Source: Rhodospirillaceae bacterium (lineage in GTDB: Bacteria > Pseudomonadota > Alphaproteobacteria > UBA8366 > Aestuariispiraceae). Taken from it: a DNA stretch of 64,000 nt. Position numbers and translations under genes: made by a program. Below, piece by piece: positions 30,083-38,854 of the stretch. The notes beneath the pieces were generated by a model, which saw only the letters and a list, made by a program, of their open reading frames with translations, was not told the DNA's origin and searched no databases. The stretch covers positions 418,448-482,447 of the forward strand of contig PAQY01000002.1 in assembly GCA_002709955.1 (NCBI GenBank), given 5' to 3'. The stretch's first letter is position 1; every line of letters starts with the position of its first letter.

Positions 30083-30643
30083 ATGGGCTGGTATTGCGAT
30101 TATGCGATTGGGGACCCGTTACACGGGGACTACCACGATACGGAATATGGCTTCCCGGAAAGTGACGAGCGCCGGTTGTTCGAGCGGCTGGTCATGGAAA
30201 TCATGCAGGCCGGACTGAACTGGGGCCTGATTCTGAAGAAGCGGGAAGGGCTGAACGCCGCCTTCCACGGGTTTGATGTCGATACGGTCGCCCAATACGG
30301 GGATGAAGATATCGCCCGGTTGCTGAATGACCCCATGATCGTGCGCAACCGATTGAAGGTGAATGCCGCGATCCATAATGCGCAGGTCATTCAACAGCTT
30401 CGCGACAGCCATGGCAGTTTCGCCAATTGGATTGCCGCCCAACATCCGTTGAAGAAAACTCAATGGGTGAAGCTGTTCAAGAAGACATTCAAATTCACCG
30501 GGGGCGAAATCACCAATGAGTTTTTGATGTCCATCGGATATCTGCCCGGAACCCACCGGGAAGATTGCCCAGCCTATCAGAAACTCACCGCCCTATCCCC
30601 ACCCTGGCGGGCGCAAGGCCTGGCATTCTATCAGGAACCCTGA
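30083..30643 (+). CDS. tag: DNA-3-methyladenine glycosylase I
   Basis: Tag removes 3-methyladenine from alkylated DNA. The zinc site of the family is complete: Cys5, His18, His158 and Cys162 (spaced as in E. coli Cys4, His17, His175, Cys179). Glu39 in VMEIMQAGLNW matches the base-recognition glutamate. The 186-residue length fits. It starts five bases after DUF1467 and may share its transcript; most alphaproteobacteria have proS here instead. It ends one base from a convergent gene. Confidence 0.95.
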   Translation: MGWYCDYAIGDPLHGDYHDTEYGFPESDERRLFERLVMEIMQAGLNWGLILKKREGLNAAFHGFDVDTVAQYGDEDIARLLNDPMIVRNRLKVNAAIHNAQVIQQLRDSHGSFANWIAAQHPLKKTQWVKLFKKTFKFTGGEITNEFLMSIGYLPGTHREDCPAYQKLTALSPPWRAQGLAFYQEP

Positions 30644-31852
30644 TCAGGCCTTGGGTTTGGCAAGCTCCACAACTTTTTTGTAAAGGGCGGAGTCTGTATC
30701 TGCTAAAGCTTCAACCACTGTGAAATGGTTCAGTCCCGGCATTTCCAGATAGTCGATATCCTTGCGGCGGTCGCGCCAATGATCGGCATAATCCTGACTT
30801 TGCCGCCGAAATTCCTCGCTTTCCGCACCCCCGACAGCCGCGATAAACGGGGCGTTTGATACCAAATTCAGCAGCATGGGGCTGAGGGTGCGCGCATCGT
30901 CTTCCGTCAGACGCAGGGCATTGTTCAACCCGATATGGCGTAACGGTTCCAGATCAAAAAGACCCGATATTGAGACGGTACCCTTGATCAGGTCGCGGGG
31001 AAGGTCTGGATCAATCTGGGGCCAATGGGTGGCGGCCAGCATCGCGACCAGATGTCCCCCGGCGGAATGGCCGGAAATTGTAATCCAGTCACCATCATAG
31101 CCATGCTGATCTGCCGTCTTATACAAATGCGCCAGGGCGGCGCGGCAGTCTGTGACAATATCGCCGATGCTGGCGGGCGGACATAGGGGATAGTTTAGGG
31201 TGGCAACGGCGATCCCGGCCTCTACAATTTTTCTGCAAAGGTGCGCATTGTCCTTTTTATCCAGCGCCTGCCAATAGCCGCCGTGGATATAGACATGCAA
31301 AGGGGCGTTCTTAACCCCCTGTGGCAGGTACAGGTCGATTGTATGGGCACCATCCGGGCCATAGCTGATTTCGGCAGTCCGGGTCTTTTGATGGGCGGTG
31401 CCGTCCACGCGCCAGGCGGCCATGATCTGGGCTGCTTCTGGCACAGACACACGCGGGCTGTATTCCCGTGATAGAGACGCCGCATCATAGTCCAGATAGA
31501 CGGGATATTCAGTAACGGGTGGGATATGGGCGACCGCCGTAAAGCTAAGGGACTCGCCCTTGATCAAGGTGATTTCCCCGAAATTCCCCCCCAGTATTTC
31601 ACGGTACAGCAGATCGATTTCGGGCAAGGCGGCATCAAAGGCATCGGGATCCGGCGTTGTGATCGTCAGGGTACGGATATGGGGCGGGGCGGCCCCTTGT
31701 CTGGCAAGATCCAGACCCAGGGCCCGTGCTGCGGCCAAAACGTCTTCTGTCAGGGTCTGCCCCTCAATCGGGCCTGATGTCGCAGTGACGGCTGTGTGAT
31801 TGGGGTCAGCCTGGATCGCAGGGGCGGGTTGGTCACGCCATGTGAAATGCAT
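30644..31852 (-). CDS. RidA-like domain fused to an arylformamidase-like alpha/beta hydrolase
   Basis: The product has 402 residues and two parts. Residues about 20-112 resemble a RidA/YjgF domain (SGPIEGQTLTEDV...ALGLDLARQGA...IRTLTI), but the arginine that RidA uses for imine hydrolysis is not found at the matching place. Residues about 165-400 form an alpha/beta hydrolase of the kynurenine-formamidase type, with the oxyanion motif HGGYW (190-194), the nucleophile Ser263 in GHSAGG and His376 in GLNHFT. The acid is probably Glu344 or Glu346 in GGAESEEF. The substrate is unknown; an N-formyl or amide compound is a fair guess. ATG at 31852 is used; a TTG lies just before it. Confidence 0.75.
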   Translation of the reverse strand: MHFTWRDQPAPAIQADPNHTAVTATSGPIEGQTLTEDVLAAARALGLDLARQGAAPPHIRTLTITTPDPDAFDAALPEIDLLYREILGGNFGEITLIKGESLSFTAVAHIPPVTEYPVYLDYDAASLSREYSPRVSVPEAAQIMAAWRVDGTAHQKTRTAEISYGPDGAHTIDLYLPQGVKNAPLHVYIHGGYWQALDKKDNAHLCRKIVEAGIAVATLNYPLCPPASIGDIVTDCRAALAHLYKTADQHGYDGDWITISGHSAGGHLVAMLAATHWPQIDPDLPRDLIKGTVSISGLFDLEPLRHIGLNNALRLTEDDARTLSPMLLNLVSNAPFIAAVGGAESEEFRRQSQDYADHWRDRRKDIDYLEMPGLNHFTVVEALADTDSALYKKVVELAKPKA

Positions 31853-32047
31853 CAAAAACTCCAGAAGAGAAGGGTCACGGAAAAGCGCAACATGTCGATC
31901 TTAGGACCGGAAAGTCGCACACACGTCTATCTGAACTAGGTGTATACGCATGCCTGGTGAACGGCAATCCGCGGAACCCGATATTTTACCGGTTCGCGAA
32001 ATGGGGTTGCTTACGCAGGGCCTTCAAGCTGATCCACCGGGGCAGTG

Positions 32048-33286
32048 TCAGCGCTGCATCGCCCGGGCCAGGATGGCGCTGGCCAGCACCTCAACGCCTG
32101 CGGCCAGGTCTTCTGCGGTGGCGGATTCCAGCTCATTATGGCTGATCCCATCCTTGCAGGGGACGAAGACCATAGCGGTTGGTTGGTTTTCCGCCAGATA
32201 GCAAGCATCGTGACCGGCCATGGAAAAGATATCCATCACCGGGATATCCAAAGACGCCGCCCCGGTCTTCAACAGCGCCACAAGCTCCTGATCAAAAACC
32301 AGGGGGGATTCCTGATCCAGAATCGTCCAGGTGACGGATACTTTTCCATAGTCCTGTTCGGCCTGCATCGCATGGTCAATTGCGGTCTGCATTGTTGATA
32401 TTCCGTCTTGCGTGGGATGGCGCAGATCGATGGAAAATGTGACCCTGCCCGGAATGGTGTTCCTGGAATTGGGGTACACATTCAGGGCCCCTACGGTACA
32501 GACACCCTGGGGTGGATGGTCCTGACCAATCTTTTCCAGGGCCACGACCAGGCGTGCAGCGGCAGTCAGGGCGTCCTGGCGCATCGACATTGGCATCGTC
32601 CCGGCATGACCCTCTGTGCCCGTCACGGTTACATCATAGCGCACCTGACCACGCGCGCCTGTTACGATGCCAACGGCATAGCCATCCCGCTCCAGGATTG
32701 GTCCCTGTTCGATATGGGCTTCGAACAGGCTGTCATAGGGGCGGTTTCCCAGGGGAAGGGGGCCTTTTGCCCCAATCGCGACAAGGGCGTCTTCAAATCG
32801 TATGCCGGTTGGGTCTGTTGCATTATAGGCCTGCTCCAGATCCGCCTTTCCCGCAAACAATGCCGATCCGCTATGGGCAAAGCGGGTTCCTTCTTCATTC
32901 GTCCAGGCGACAACCTCGATGCTGCGTTCGGTTTCAATTCCCGCATCATTCAGGGCGCGCAGAATTTCCAGCCCGGCCAGAACTCCATAGGCACCATCAT
33001 ATTTTCCGCCCGTGGGTTGGGTATCCAGATGACTGCCGGTGCAGACGGCTGGCAGGGCAGGGTTACGCCCCAGACGGCGGGCAAACAGATTGCCAACGCA
33101 ATCGGTCTCAACGATATATCCTGCCGCCTGCGCCCACTGGGTGAACAGCGCGCGGGCCTGTTGATCCTGTACCGTCAGGGCCTGGCGATTGACCCCGCCT
33201 TTTGGGGTTGCGCCCAATTGGCCCATCTCTTCATGGCTGCGCCACAAACGGTCTGCATCAATGGGCAGGCTGGGATGGTTTCTCAT
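32048..33286 (-). CDS. M20-family amidohydrolase (N-carbamoyl-L-amino acid hydrolase / allantoate amidohydrolase type)
   Basis: The 412-residue enzyme belongs to the hydantoinase/carbamoylase group of M20 metallohydrolases, which cleave N-carbamoyl or ureido bonds. Metal ligands can be seen as His86 (GSHLDTQ), Asp97 (GGKYDG) and the Glu pair 131-132 (NEEGTRF). EGHAGTMPM is the dimerisation-domain motif. The frame opens at 33406, but the ATG at 33286 follows a GGGATAG ribosome site and gives the normal size. It lies seven bases after the LDH2-family gene, with which it probably forms an operon. The substrate cannot be told: carbamoyl amino acids, allantoate and ureidoglycine are all handled by this group. 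Confidence 0.88.
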   Translation of the reverse strand: MRNHPSLPIDADRLWRSHEEMGQLGATPKGGVNRQALTVQDQQARALFTQWAQAAGYIVETDCVGNLFARRLGRNPALPAVCTGSHLDTQPTGGKYDGAYGVLAGLEILRALNDAGIETERSIEVVAWTNEEGTRFAHSGSALFAGKADLEQAYNATDPTGIRFEDALVAIGAKGPLPLGNRPYDSLFEAHIEQGPILERDGYAVGIVTGARGQVRYDVTVTGTEGHAGTMPMSMRQDALTAAARLVVALEKIGQDHPPQGVCTVGALNVYPNSRNTIPGRVTFSIDLRHPTQDGISTMQTAIDHAMQAEQDYGKVSVTWTILDQESPLVFDQELVALLKTGAASLDIPVMDIFSMAGHDACYLAENQPTAMVFVPCKDGISHNELESATAEDLAAGVEVLASAILARAMQR

Positions 33287-33293
33287 GTTGCAT

Positions 33294-34304
33294 CTATCCC
33301 ACCAGGCCGTTGATCGTATCGACCAGAGAACGCGGCAGGACAATACCGGTGGTCGGTGTCTCCGTGCGGGCCTTGCGGCGGCGCTGTCCGGGCAGGCGTA
33401 CGCCATCCATCGCAGTCAATTCACTGAACAATGCCTCACAATGCTGTGCCCAATGATCCGCGTCGCCAAAGTGGGTTGGGTCAATCGCCATGATGAATTC
33501 GCCACCAATCGGGGGGCCACCATCCTTGTTGTCCAATCGCCCGGCCTCAGCGGAAAAGACCGATCCGATCAGCCCGCCCGCCAGCAATTCGACCATCAGG
33601 GCGATATTCGACCCCTTGTATCCACCAAAGGGGGATTGCGCGCCTTTCAGGACCTCTGCCGGATCCGTTGTTGGATTGCCATCCACATCGATGCCTGTTC
33701 CTGGGGGGACAGGGTGCCCGTCGCGGGCATGGATCATCACATCCCCCCGCGCCATCGCCGCAGAGGCCTGATCGAATACATAGGGGTCCTTGCCTGGGCG
33801 GGGCCAGGAAAAGGCCATCGGGTTGGTGCCAAAGAAAGGTTTGATCCCCCCAGCCGGCGCGACCATGGGGGAAGCCTGTGTGAAGGCAAAGGCGCATAGG
33901 CCTTGTTCCGCCAGGGTCTCAACCTCCGGCCACAGGGCGGCAAAGTGATAGATATCCACCAGCCCCATCCCGGCAATCCCCTGAGACTTTGCCTTCTTCG
34001 CAAGCACCGGAAGCCCAACTTCCAGGGCAAGGGGCGCAAAGCCACCGTCGCCGCTTACGCGGACCGCACCGGGCGCGATTTCAGAGGCGATAGGGCGCGC
34101 CGTTCCCTTGACCTTTCCGCTTTTCAGGGACGCGCAATAGCCCGGCAGGCGGAACAATCCATGACTGGCACAGCGATCCCGTTCCGCCCGGATCATGATA
34201 TCGGTAACAGCGCGGGCATTTTCTGCGTCTGCGCCATTGGCGGTCAGGGCGGCGGTAGAAAGGGCGGTGGCTTCGGTCAGGCTTAACGTTACGGTATCGC
34301 TCAT
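33294..34304 (-). CDS. LDH2/MDH2 family NAD(P)-dependent dehydrogenase
   Basis: The 336-residue product belongs to the malate/L-lactate dehydrogenase 2 family, which includes ureidoglycolate dehydrogenase, sulfolactate dehydrogenase and cyclic imino-acid reductases. The conserved ASHGLFRLPGY segment has the catalytic His48, and FFGTNPMAFSWP is also typical. It precedes the M20 hydrolase by seven bases. Together with a ureido-cleaving enzyme the pairing would suit ureidoglycolate or amino-acid-derived 2-oxo acid metabolism, but this is inference. Confidence 0.85.
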   Translation of the reverse strand: MSDTVTLSLTEATALSTAALTANGADAENARAVTDIMIRAERDRCASHGLFRLPGYCASLKSGKVKGTARPIASEIAPGAVRVSGDGGFAPLALEVGLPVLAKKAKSQGIAGMGLVDIYHFAALWPEVETLAEQGLCAFAFTQASPMVAPAGGIKPFFGTNPMAFSWPRPGKDPYVFDQASAAMARGDVMIHARDGHPVPPGTGIDVDGNPTTDPAEVLKGAQSPFGGYKGSNIALMVELLAGGLIGSVFSAEAGRLDNKDGGPPIGGEFIMAIDPTHFGDADHWAQHCEALFSELTAMDGVRLPGQRRRKARTETPTTGIVLPRSLVDTINGLVG

Positions 34305-34357
34305 ACTGCGGGCTCCTCTTGATTAATAAGGCAGCCTATCGGGCGTCGTCGTATTTG

Positions 34358-35263
34358 TCAGGGCTTTACGCGAATTTCGGGGGGAACTTCTGGAACATTG
34401 CGTTTGCGTTCCCGATAGATCGTGTACAGCCCGCTGGCCACAACGACCGCGCCGCCGATCAAGGTCCACATATCGGGCAGGTTGTTAAATACGATATAGC
34501 CCATCAGTGTCGCCCAGACCAACAGCGTGAAATTAAACGGTTGAAGGATAGAGGCGGGCGCGCATTCCAAGGCCTTGATCAACAGCAGGTGGCCCACCGC
34601 CCCGGTCAGGGACAATAGCGCTAGCAAACGCCAGGCTTGGGGGGTCGGTTCAATCCAATATAAGGGGCCGATACAGGTCATGATCGCAGCCCCGATCACG
34701 GCCATATACAGCATGGATGTATTTGTACTGTCATTCCGACTGACGATACGGGTCAGCACATGATAGATGGAAAACATCAGGGCGGCGGACAGTGCGATCA
34801 GGGATTCCAATTGGAAGACGCCAAAGCCGGGCCTTAGAATGATCAGCACGCCCGAGAATCCTACAAGGACCGCAGCCCAGCGCCGAATGCCGACTTTTTC
34901 CCGCAGGATCAGGGCGGACATGGCCGTCACCATCAACGGAAAACTGGCAAAAAGAGCATGAGTTTCCGCCAGTGACAGAATCCGTAAAGCCAGAACGAAG
35001 GCGCTGATTTCCAGGACGATCAGCAGGGACCGGACAATCTGTAACCAGGGCCGGTGGGCCTTGACGACTTGTTTCAGCGGTTGGTTCCAACTGCTGAGGA
35101 TGACCGCGAAGACACCGAAAAATAAAAACCGCACCCATAAAATCTGTGGCGCGTCATAGCTTTGCGCCAATTGCTTGGTCACTGTATCCTGACAGGCGAA
35201 GATAAACATCGCCATTACAATCATCAGGATACCCTTGGTGGGGTTGTCAATTTTATCGGTCAT
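34358..35263 (-). CDS. DMT superfamily (EamA) transporter
   Basis: The 301-residue protein has ten hydrophobic segments in two five-helix EamA repeats, the second starting near residue 150. IFACQDTVTKQLAQ in the first helix and the basic tail YRERKRNV are features of this family. These carriers export or import metabolites; the substrate is unknown. It stands 53 bases upstream of the LDH2 gene on the same strand, so it may belong with the amidohydrolase pair. Confidence 0.9.
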   Translation of the reverse strand: MTDKIDNPTKGILMIVMAMFIFACQDTVTKQLAQSYDAPQILWVRFLFFGVFAVILSSWNQPLKQVVKAHRPWLQIVRSLLIVLEISAFVLALRILSLAETHALFASFPLMVTAMSALILREKVGIRRWAAVLVGFSGVLIILRPGFGVFQLESLIALSAALMFSIYHVLTRIVSRNDSTNTSMLYMAVIGAAIMTCIGPLYWIEPTPQAWRLLALLSLTGAVGHLLLIKALECAPASILQPFNFTLLVWATLMGYIVFNNLPDMWTLIGGAVVVASGLYTIYRERKRNVPEVPPEIRVKP

Positions 35264-35411
35264 GATCCGGGCATATACCGAAAATGCGCCCGGCTCAACG
35301 GCTGTTTATGGTTTTGGCGGTGGAAGCAGACTGTTTTCGCCGGATCGCTTGATCCCCCCGACATGGGGGATTAAGAGAAGCCCTGACTTTAAGCGAAAGG
35401 TACCTTTGTAA

Positions 35412-36986
35412 ATGTCTCAACTGTCTGATCAGGTCGCGCATCGGCGCACTTTTGCGATCATCAGCCATCCGGATGCGGGTAAGACAACGCTGACGGAAAA
35501 GCTGTTGCTGCGCGGCGGGGCCATTCATCTGGCGGGAGAGGTCAAGGCGAAGGGGGATCGTCGTCGCGCCAGATCCGACTGGATGAAGATCGAACAACAG
35601 CGTGGCATTTCGGTCACCACATCGGTGATGACCTTTATCCGCGATGGGGTGATCTTTAATCTGTTGGACACGCCGGGCCACGAAGATTTTTCTGAAGATA
35701 CCTATCGCACGCTGACAGCCGTGGACAGCGCGGTCATGGTGATCGATGCCGCGAAAGGGATCGAACCCCAGACCCGGAAATTGTTTGAAGTCTGTCGCCT
35801 GCGGGATATGCCCATCGCGACCTTCATCAACAAGCTGGACCGGGAAGCGCGCGACCCGTTTGAACTGATGGATCAGATCGCCGATGAACTGGCGCTGGAT
35901 GTCGCCCCGGTGGCCTGGCCAATCGGGTCTGGGCGCGACTTCAAAGGGTGCTATGACCTGATCAATGATCGTGTTCTTCTGATGGGGGAAGACCGGACCG
36001 AAATGGTACAGGTCGGTGGCCTGGATGATCCCAAGCTGGCCGATTTGATCCCCGCCGCGCAACTTTCCAAATTGCGGGACGAGGCGGAATTGGTGCGCGC
36101 CGCCTGTCCGGAATTTGATCTGACCGCCTATCTGGAAGGACATATGACGCCGGTCTATTTCGGCAGTGCCTTGCGTAATTTTGGCGTCGGACATTTGCTG
36201 TCCGGGATCAGCCTGTATTCGCCACCCCCCCGGTCTTTGCCAACCGACAAGCGCGCCATTGATCCGTCTGAAGAGAAGGTGACGGGCTTTGTCTTCAAGG
36301 TTCAGGCCAATATGGACCCGAACCATCGGGACCGCATCGCCTTTGTGCGCCTGTGTTCCGGCAAGTTTAAGCGCGGCATGAAGCTGAAGCATGTACGGTC
36401 TGGGAAACCGATGGCGATCTATAACCCGATCCTGTTTTTTGCCCAGGACCGCGAAATCGCGGACGAAGCCTATCCGGGGGATATTATTGGGGTCCCCAAT
36501 CACGGCACGCTGCGGGTTGGGGATACACTCAGCGAGGCGGAAGATGTGCGCTTCACCGGTATTCCGAACTTCGCGCCAGAAATTCTGCGGCGTGTGCGCC
36601 TGGATGATCCCATGAAGGGGAAACATCTGAAAAAAGCGCTGGAGAGTTTGGCGGAAGAAGGCGTGACACAGGTCTTTAAGCCGGAATTGGGCGCAAACTG
36701 GATTGTGGGCGTTGTCGGGCAATTGCAATTGGACGTGCTGCAAACCCGGATTGAGGCTGAATACGGGATCAATGTGACGCTGGAACCAGCCCCTTATGAG
36801 ACGGCACGATGGGTATCTGCGGAGGATCCAGCCGTGCTGGATAAATTCATGGGCGCGATCCGCAGCGCGATGTCGACGGATCGGGATGGGGCACCGGTAT
36901 TCCTGGCCCGCAATCATTGGGAGTTGAATCACCAATTGCAAAACAATCCGGATGTTCGCTTCTCAAAGGTTAAAGAGCGCTCCTAA
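35412..36986 (+). CDS. prfC: peptide chain release factor 3
   Basis: RF3 is the GTPase that recycles RF1 and RF2 after termination. The G domain shows SHPDAGKTTL (G1), DTPGHEDF (G3) and NKLDRE (G4), and RGISVTTSVMTF gives switch 1. The domains 2 and 3 of the RF3 type follow, ending with HWELNHQLQNNPDV. The length of 524 residues is normal. It is a single gene, divergent from the DMT transporter. Confidence 0.97.
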   Translation: MSQLSDQVAHRRTFAIISHPDAGKTTLTEKLLLRGGAIHLAGEVKAKGDRRRARSDWMKIEQQRGISVTTSVMTFIRDGVIFNLLDTPGHEDFSEDTYRTLTAVDSAVMVIDAAKGIEPQTRKLFEVCRLRDMPIATFINKLDREARDPFELMDQIADELALDVAPVAWPIGSGRDFKGCYDLINDRVLLMGEDRTEMVQVGGLDDPKLADLIPAAQLSKLRDEAELVRAACPEFDLTAYLEGHMTPVYFGSALRNFGVGHLLSGISLYSPPPRSLPTDKRAIDPSEEKVTGFVFKVQANMDPNHRDRIAFVRLCSGKFKRGMKLKHVRSGKPMAIYNPILFFAQDREIADEAYPGDIIGVPNHGTLRVGDTLSEAEDVRFTGIPNFAPEILRRVRLDDPMKGKHLKKALESLAEEGVTQVFKPELGANWIVGVVGQLQLDVLQTRIEAEYGINVTLEPAPYETARWVSAEDPAVLDKFMGAIRSAMSTDRDGAPVFLARNHWELNHQLQNNPDVRFSKVKERS

Positions 36987-37170
36987 AGCATTAAATTTAT
37001 TGGATATCATTAGGAATTGGGAACTTTTTTCCACGGTGGGTGGAATTGCAAGGCGTGATGATTTGCCGCTATTGTCGGAACCGGTTTTCGGAAATATAAG
37101 ATATATTCACTTTAAGTATTATTTTCACAATCTGGACGTCGTATCTCTTTATTTAGAGGGCTAGCTGGTT
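36987..37170 (+). other. AT-rich intergenic region
   Basis: This stretch is clearly richer in A and T than its surroundings and contains several TAT/TTTA motifs, for example around 37100-37125 and 37145-37157. It probably holds the promoter of the PAS gene, but no single box pair is convincing. AGAGGG at 37155-37160 is the likely ribosome site. Confidence 0.4.
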
Positions 37171-38148
37171 ATGGCTGCGGAATTATCACTTGTTGAGCAA
37201 CGGGACCGTTTCGTCGCCTTTGCCTTTGCTGCCTCTGACGTCTTGATGGAAGTGGACCAGGACGGGATCGTGGTATTCGTATCAGGATCGGTGAAAAGCC
37301 TGTTGGGGCGGTCTACGAATGAATTGATGGGGACGCATGTCGCAGGGTTGGCGGCAGATGAAGATTGGGTTGTTCTGACCGAATTCTTGAAAAAGCTTCA
37401 GGTCACCGGACGGGCATCGGATCGGTTGATTACCTTACGCCGCGAGGGCGACCAGGTTCATCAGGTCAGCGTATCGGGGATGAGCAGCCCACAGCGGCGC
37501 GGCATTCACCATCTCGCGATAAAGCGGGTTCCGCTAGCATCGCGCCGTTCAGAAGCCCTGATCCCAGAACAGCCGATGAGTGTTCTTGATTTTGCCAACA
37601 GTTCGGCTGCTATGGGTGTCGCGGCGCGAAAGTCTGGCGAGGGCGTTAATCTGGCCATGTATGATGTTGGCTGGGACGCTGTTGAAAACGCGATCAATCC
37701 AGAAGACGCCAGAGCCTTGAATGACACATTGGTTCACACCATGCGCGCCTGGGCGGCCGGTGGCAGTGGGGTTGGTCAGATCGGGAAGGGGAAATACTCC
37801 CTGTTGCTGGACGAAGGCATTGACCCCAAGTCACTGTCCAACCGCATCGCCGAAGTCACGAAGGAACGCCACAGCAATTTGGACCTGAAAATCAGTGAGA
37901 CGGCTTTGAGCCTGTCTGATGTCATCGACACGGATGATTTTGGGGCAAAATTTGAAGAAGCCATGGCGCATTTTGATCGGGTAGGGGGCGAGAAGTTCGA
38001 TTTGGGCAGTTTTACGGATGTGCCCCCCAAGAAAAAAGTTCCGCCGCCCCGCCCAGCAAAAACGGCGCCGGCTGTTCCCCCTCCGTCTCGCACTCAGACC
38101 GCCAGTCAGCGTGCGCGCCGTAAGGGAACAACGGAAGGGTGGGGCTAG
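37171..38148 (+). CDS. PAS-domain protein with low-complexity Pro/Lys tail
   Basis: Residues about 5-125 form a PAS sensor domain (FAFAASDVLMEVDQDGIVVFVSGSVKSLLG...TNELMGTHVAGL). Residues about 138-265 resemble the degenerate GGDEF-like region of some alphaproteobacterial PAS-EAL proteins, without a GG(D/E)EF motif. The last 40 residues are rich in Pro, Lys and Ala. No EAL, kinase or other output domain follows, and the sequence after the stop does not continue one. It may be a sensor that acts through protein contacts, or a shortened PAS-EAL protein. The output is unknown. Confidence 0.7.
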   Translation: MAAELSLVEQRDRFVAFAFAASDVLMEVDQDGIVVFVSGSVKSLLGRSTNELMGTHVAGLAADEDWVVLTEFLKKLQVTGRASDRLITLRREGDQVHQVSVSGMSSPQRRGIHHLAIKRVPLASRRSEALIPEQPMSVLDFANSSAAMGVAARKSGEGVNLAMYDVGWDAVENAINPEDARALNDTLVHTMRAWAAGGSGVGQIGKGKYSLLLDEGIDPKSLSNRIAEVTKERHSNLDLKISETALSLSDVIDTDDFGAKFEEAMAHFDRVGGEKFDLGSFTDVPPKKKVPPPRPAKTAPAVPPPSRTQTASQRARRKGTTEGWG

Positions 38149-38277
38149 GCCTCCCCCCCGTTTCACAGGTCTTACACATCTTCGGACAGCTGCGTGATAC
38201 AGCCCCTCCGTGGCTGGTAATGATATCAGCGATCGCTAAGATATGCTTCATAACGATATCTTTGGAGGATGTGTGTC

Positions 38278-38757
38278 ATGCGCAATAGTCAGTTTGTACG
38301 GGTACTTTCGGCGGTGGTATTTATGCTGGCAGTGACGCTGGGCGTGAATGGCACACCCACGGTTGCGACAGCGGGAGAGGTCAATGCCACCAGCTTTGGG
38401 GGCATTGCCATTGATGGGACGGACCCCGTCGCCTATTTCACCGATGGGAAAGCGGTCGAGGGGCAAAGCGATTTCAGTTATGACTGGATGGGCGCGACCT
38501 GGCGTTTCGCAAGTGCTGAAAACCTGGAAAAGTTCAAGGCCGATCCAGAAGCTTATGCGCCACAATATGGCGGATATTGTGCCTGGGCCGTCAGCCAGGG
38601 TTATACGGCCGGTATTGATCCGAATGCGTTCCGAATTGAAGGCGGTAAATTGTATCTGAATTACTCAAAAGGGGTTCAGGATCGTTGGATGTCGGATGTT
38701 GATGGAAACATTGCCGCCGCAGACCGCAACTGGCCGGACGTGAAAAAGGGCCTGTAG
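38278..38757 (+). CDS. exported YHS-domain protein
   Basis: The 159-residue product begins with a signal peptide (basic start, hydrophobic VLSAVVFMLAVTLGV, cleavage near ATAGE). The mature part has a YHS domain: GIAIDGTDPVAYFTDGK, then WRFASAENLEKFKADPEAYAPQYGGYCAWA. YHS domains often bind copper or other metals, and periplasmic forms are widespread in marine bacteria. The frame starts at 38269, but GGAGG at 38264-38268 fits the ATG at 38278. An AGCGATCGCT palindrome lies upstream at about 38229-38238. Confidence 0.88.
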   Translation: MRNSQFVRVLSAVVFMLAVTLGVNGTPTVATAGEVNATSFGGIAIDGTDPVAYFTDGKAVEGQSDFSYDWMGATWRFASAENLEKFKADPEAYAPQYGGYCAWAVSQGYTAGIDPNAFRIEGGKLYLNYSKGVQDRWMSDVDGNIAAADRNWPDVKKGL

Positions 38758-38811
38758 CGGCTGCCTAGTAATGGGAAGTTCCAGTCGCGCCTGAACGAAA
38801 ATCACGCTACG

Positions 38812-38845
38812 CTGAAGGCTATTCAGGGTCACAGCCTTCAGGGTG
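38812..38845 (+). promoter_or_regulatory. hairpin next to the ribosome site of the M81 peptidase gene
   Basis: CTGAAGGCT (38812-38820) pairs perfectly with AGCCTTCAG (38833-38841) over a 12-base loop. The stem ends at the GTGAGGA ribosome site of the next gene. The octamer TTCAGGGT occurs twice here (38822-38829, 38838-38845). The structure could end the YHS transcript or modulate initiation; there is no T-run. Confidence 0.4.
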
Positions 38846-38854
38846 AGGATTGTT

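Noticed and set aside
31937-31955. GTATAC core at 31942-31947 as a GntR operator
   Set aside because: Only a six-base palindrome; the flanks are not symmetric and no second copy was found near other genes.
38222-38260. Two GATATC repeats before the YHS gene as a metal-regulator operator
   Set aside because: Six-base sites without a longer dyad; only the AGCGATCGCT palindrome is noted in the gene entry.
37171-38268. Frameshifted PAS-EAL gene
   Set aside because: The sequence after the stop at 38148 does not encode an EAL domain in any frame, so the short form seems real.
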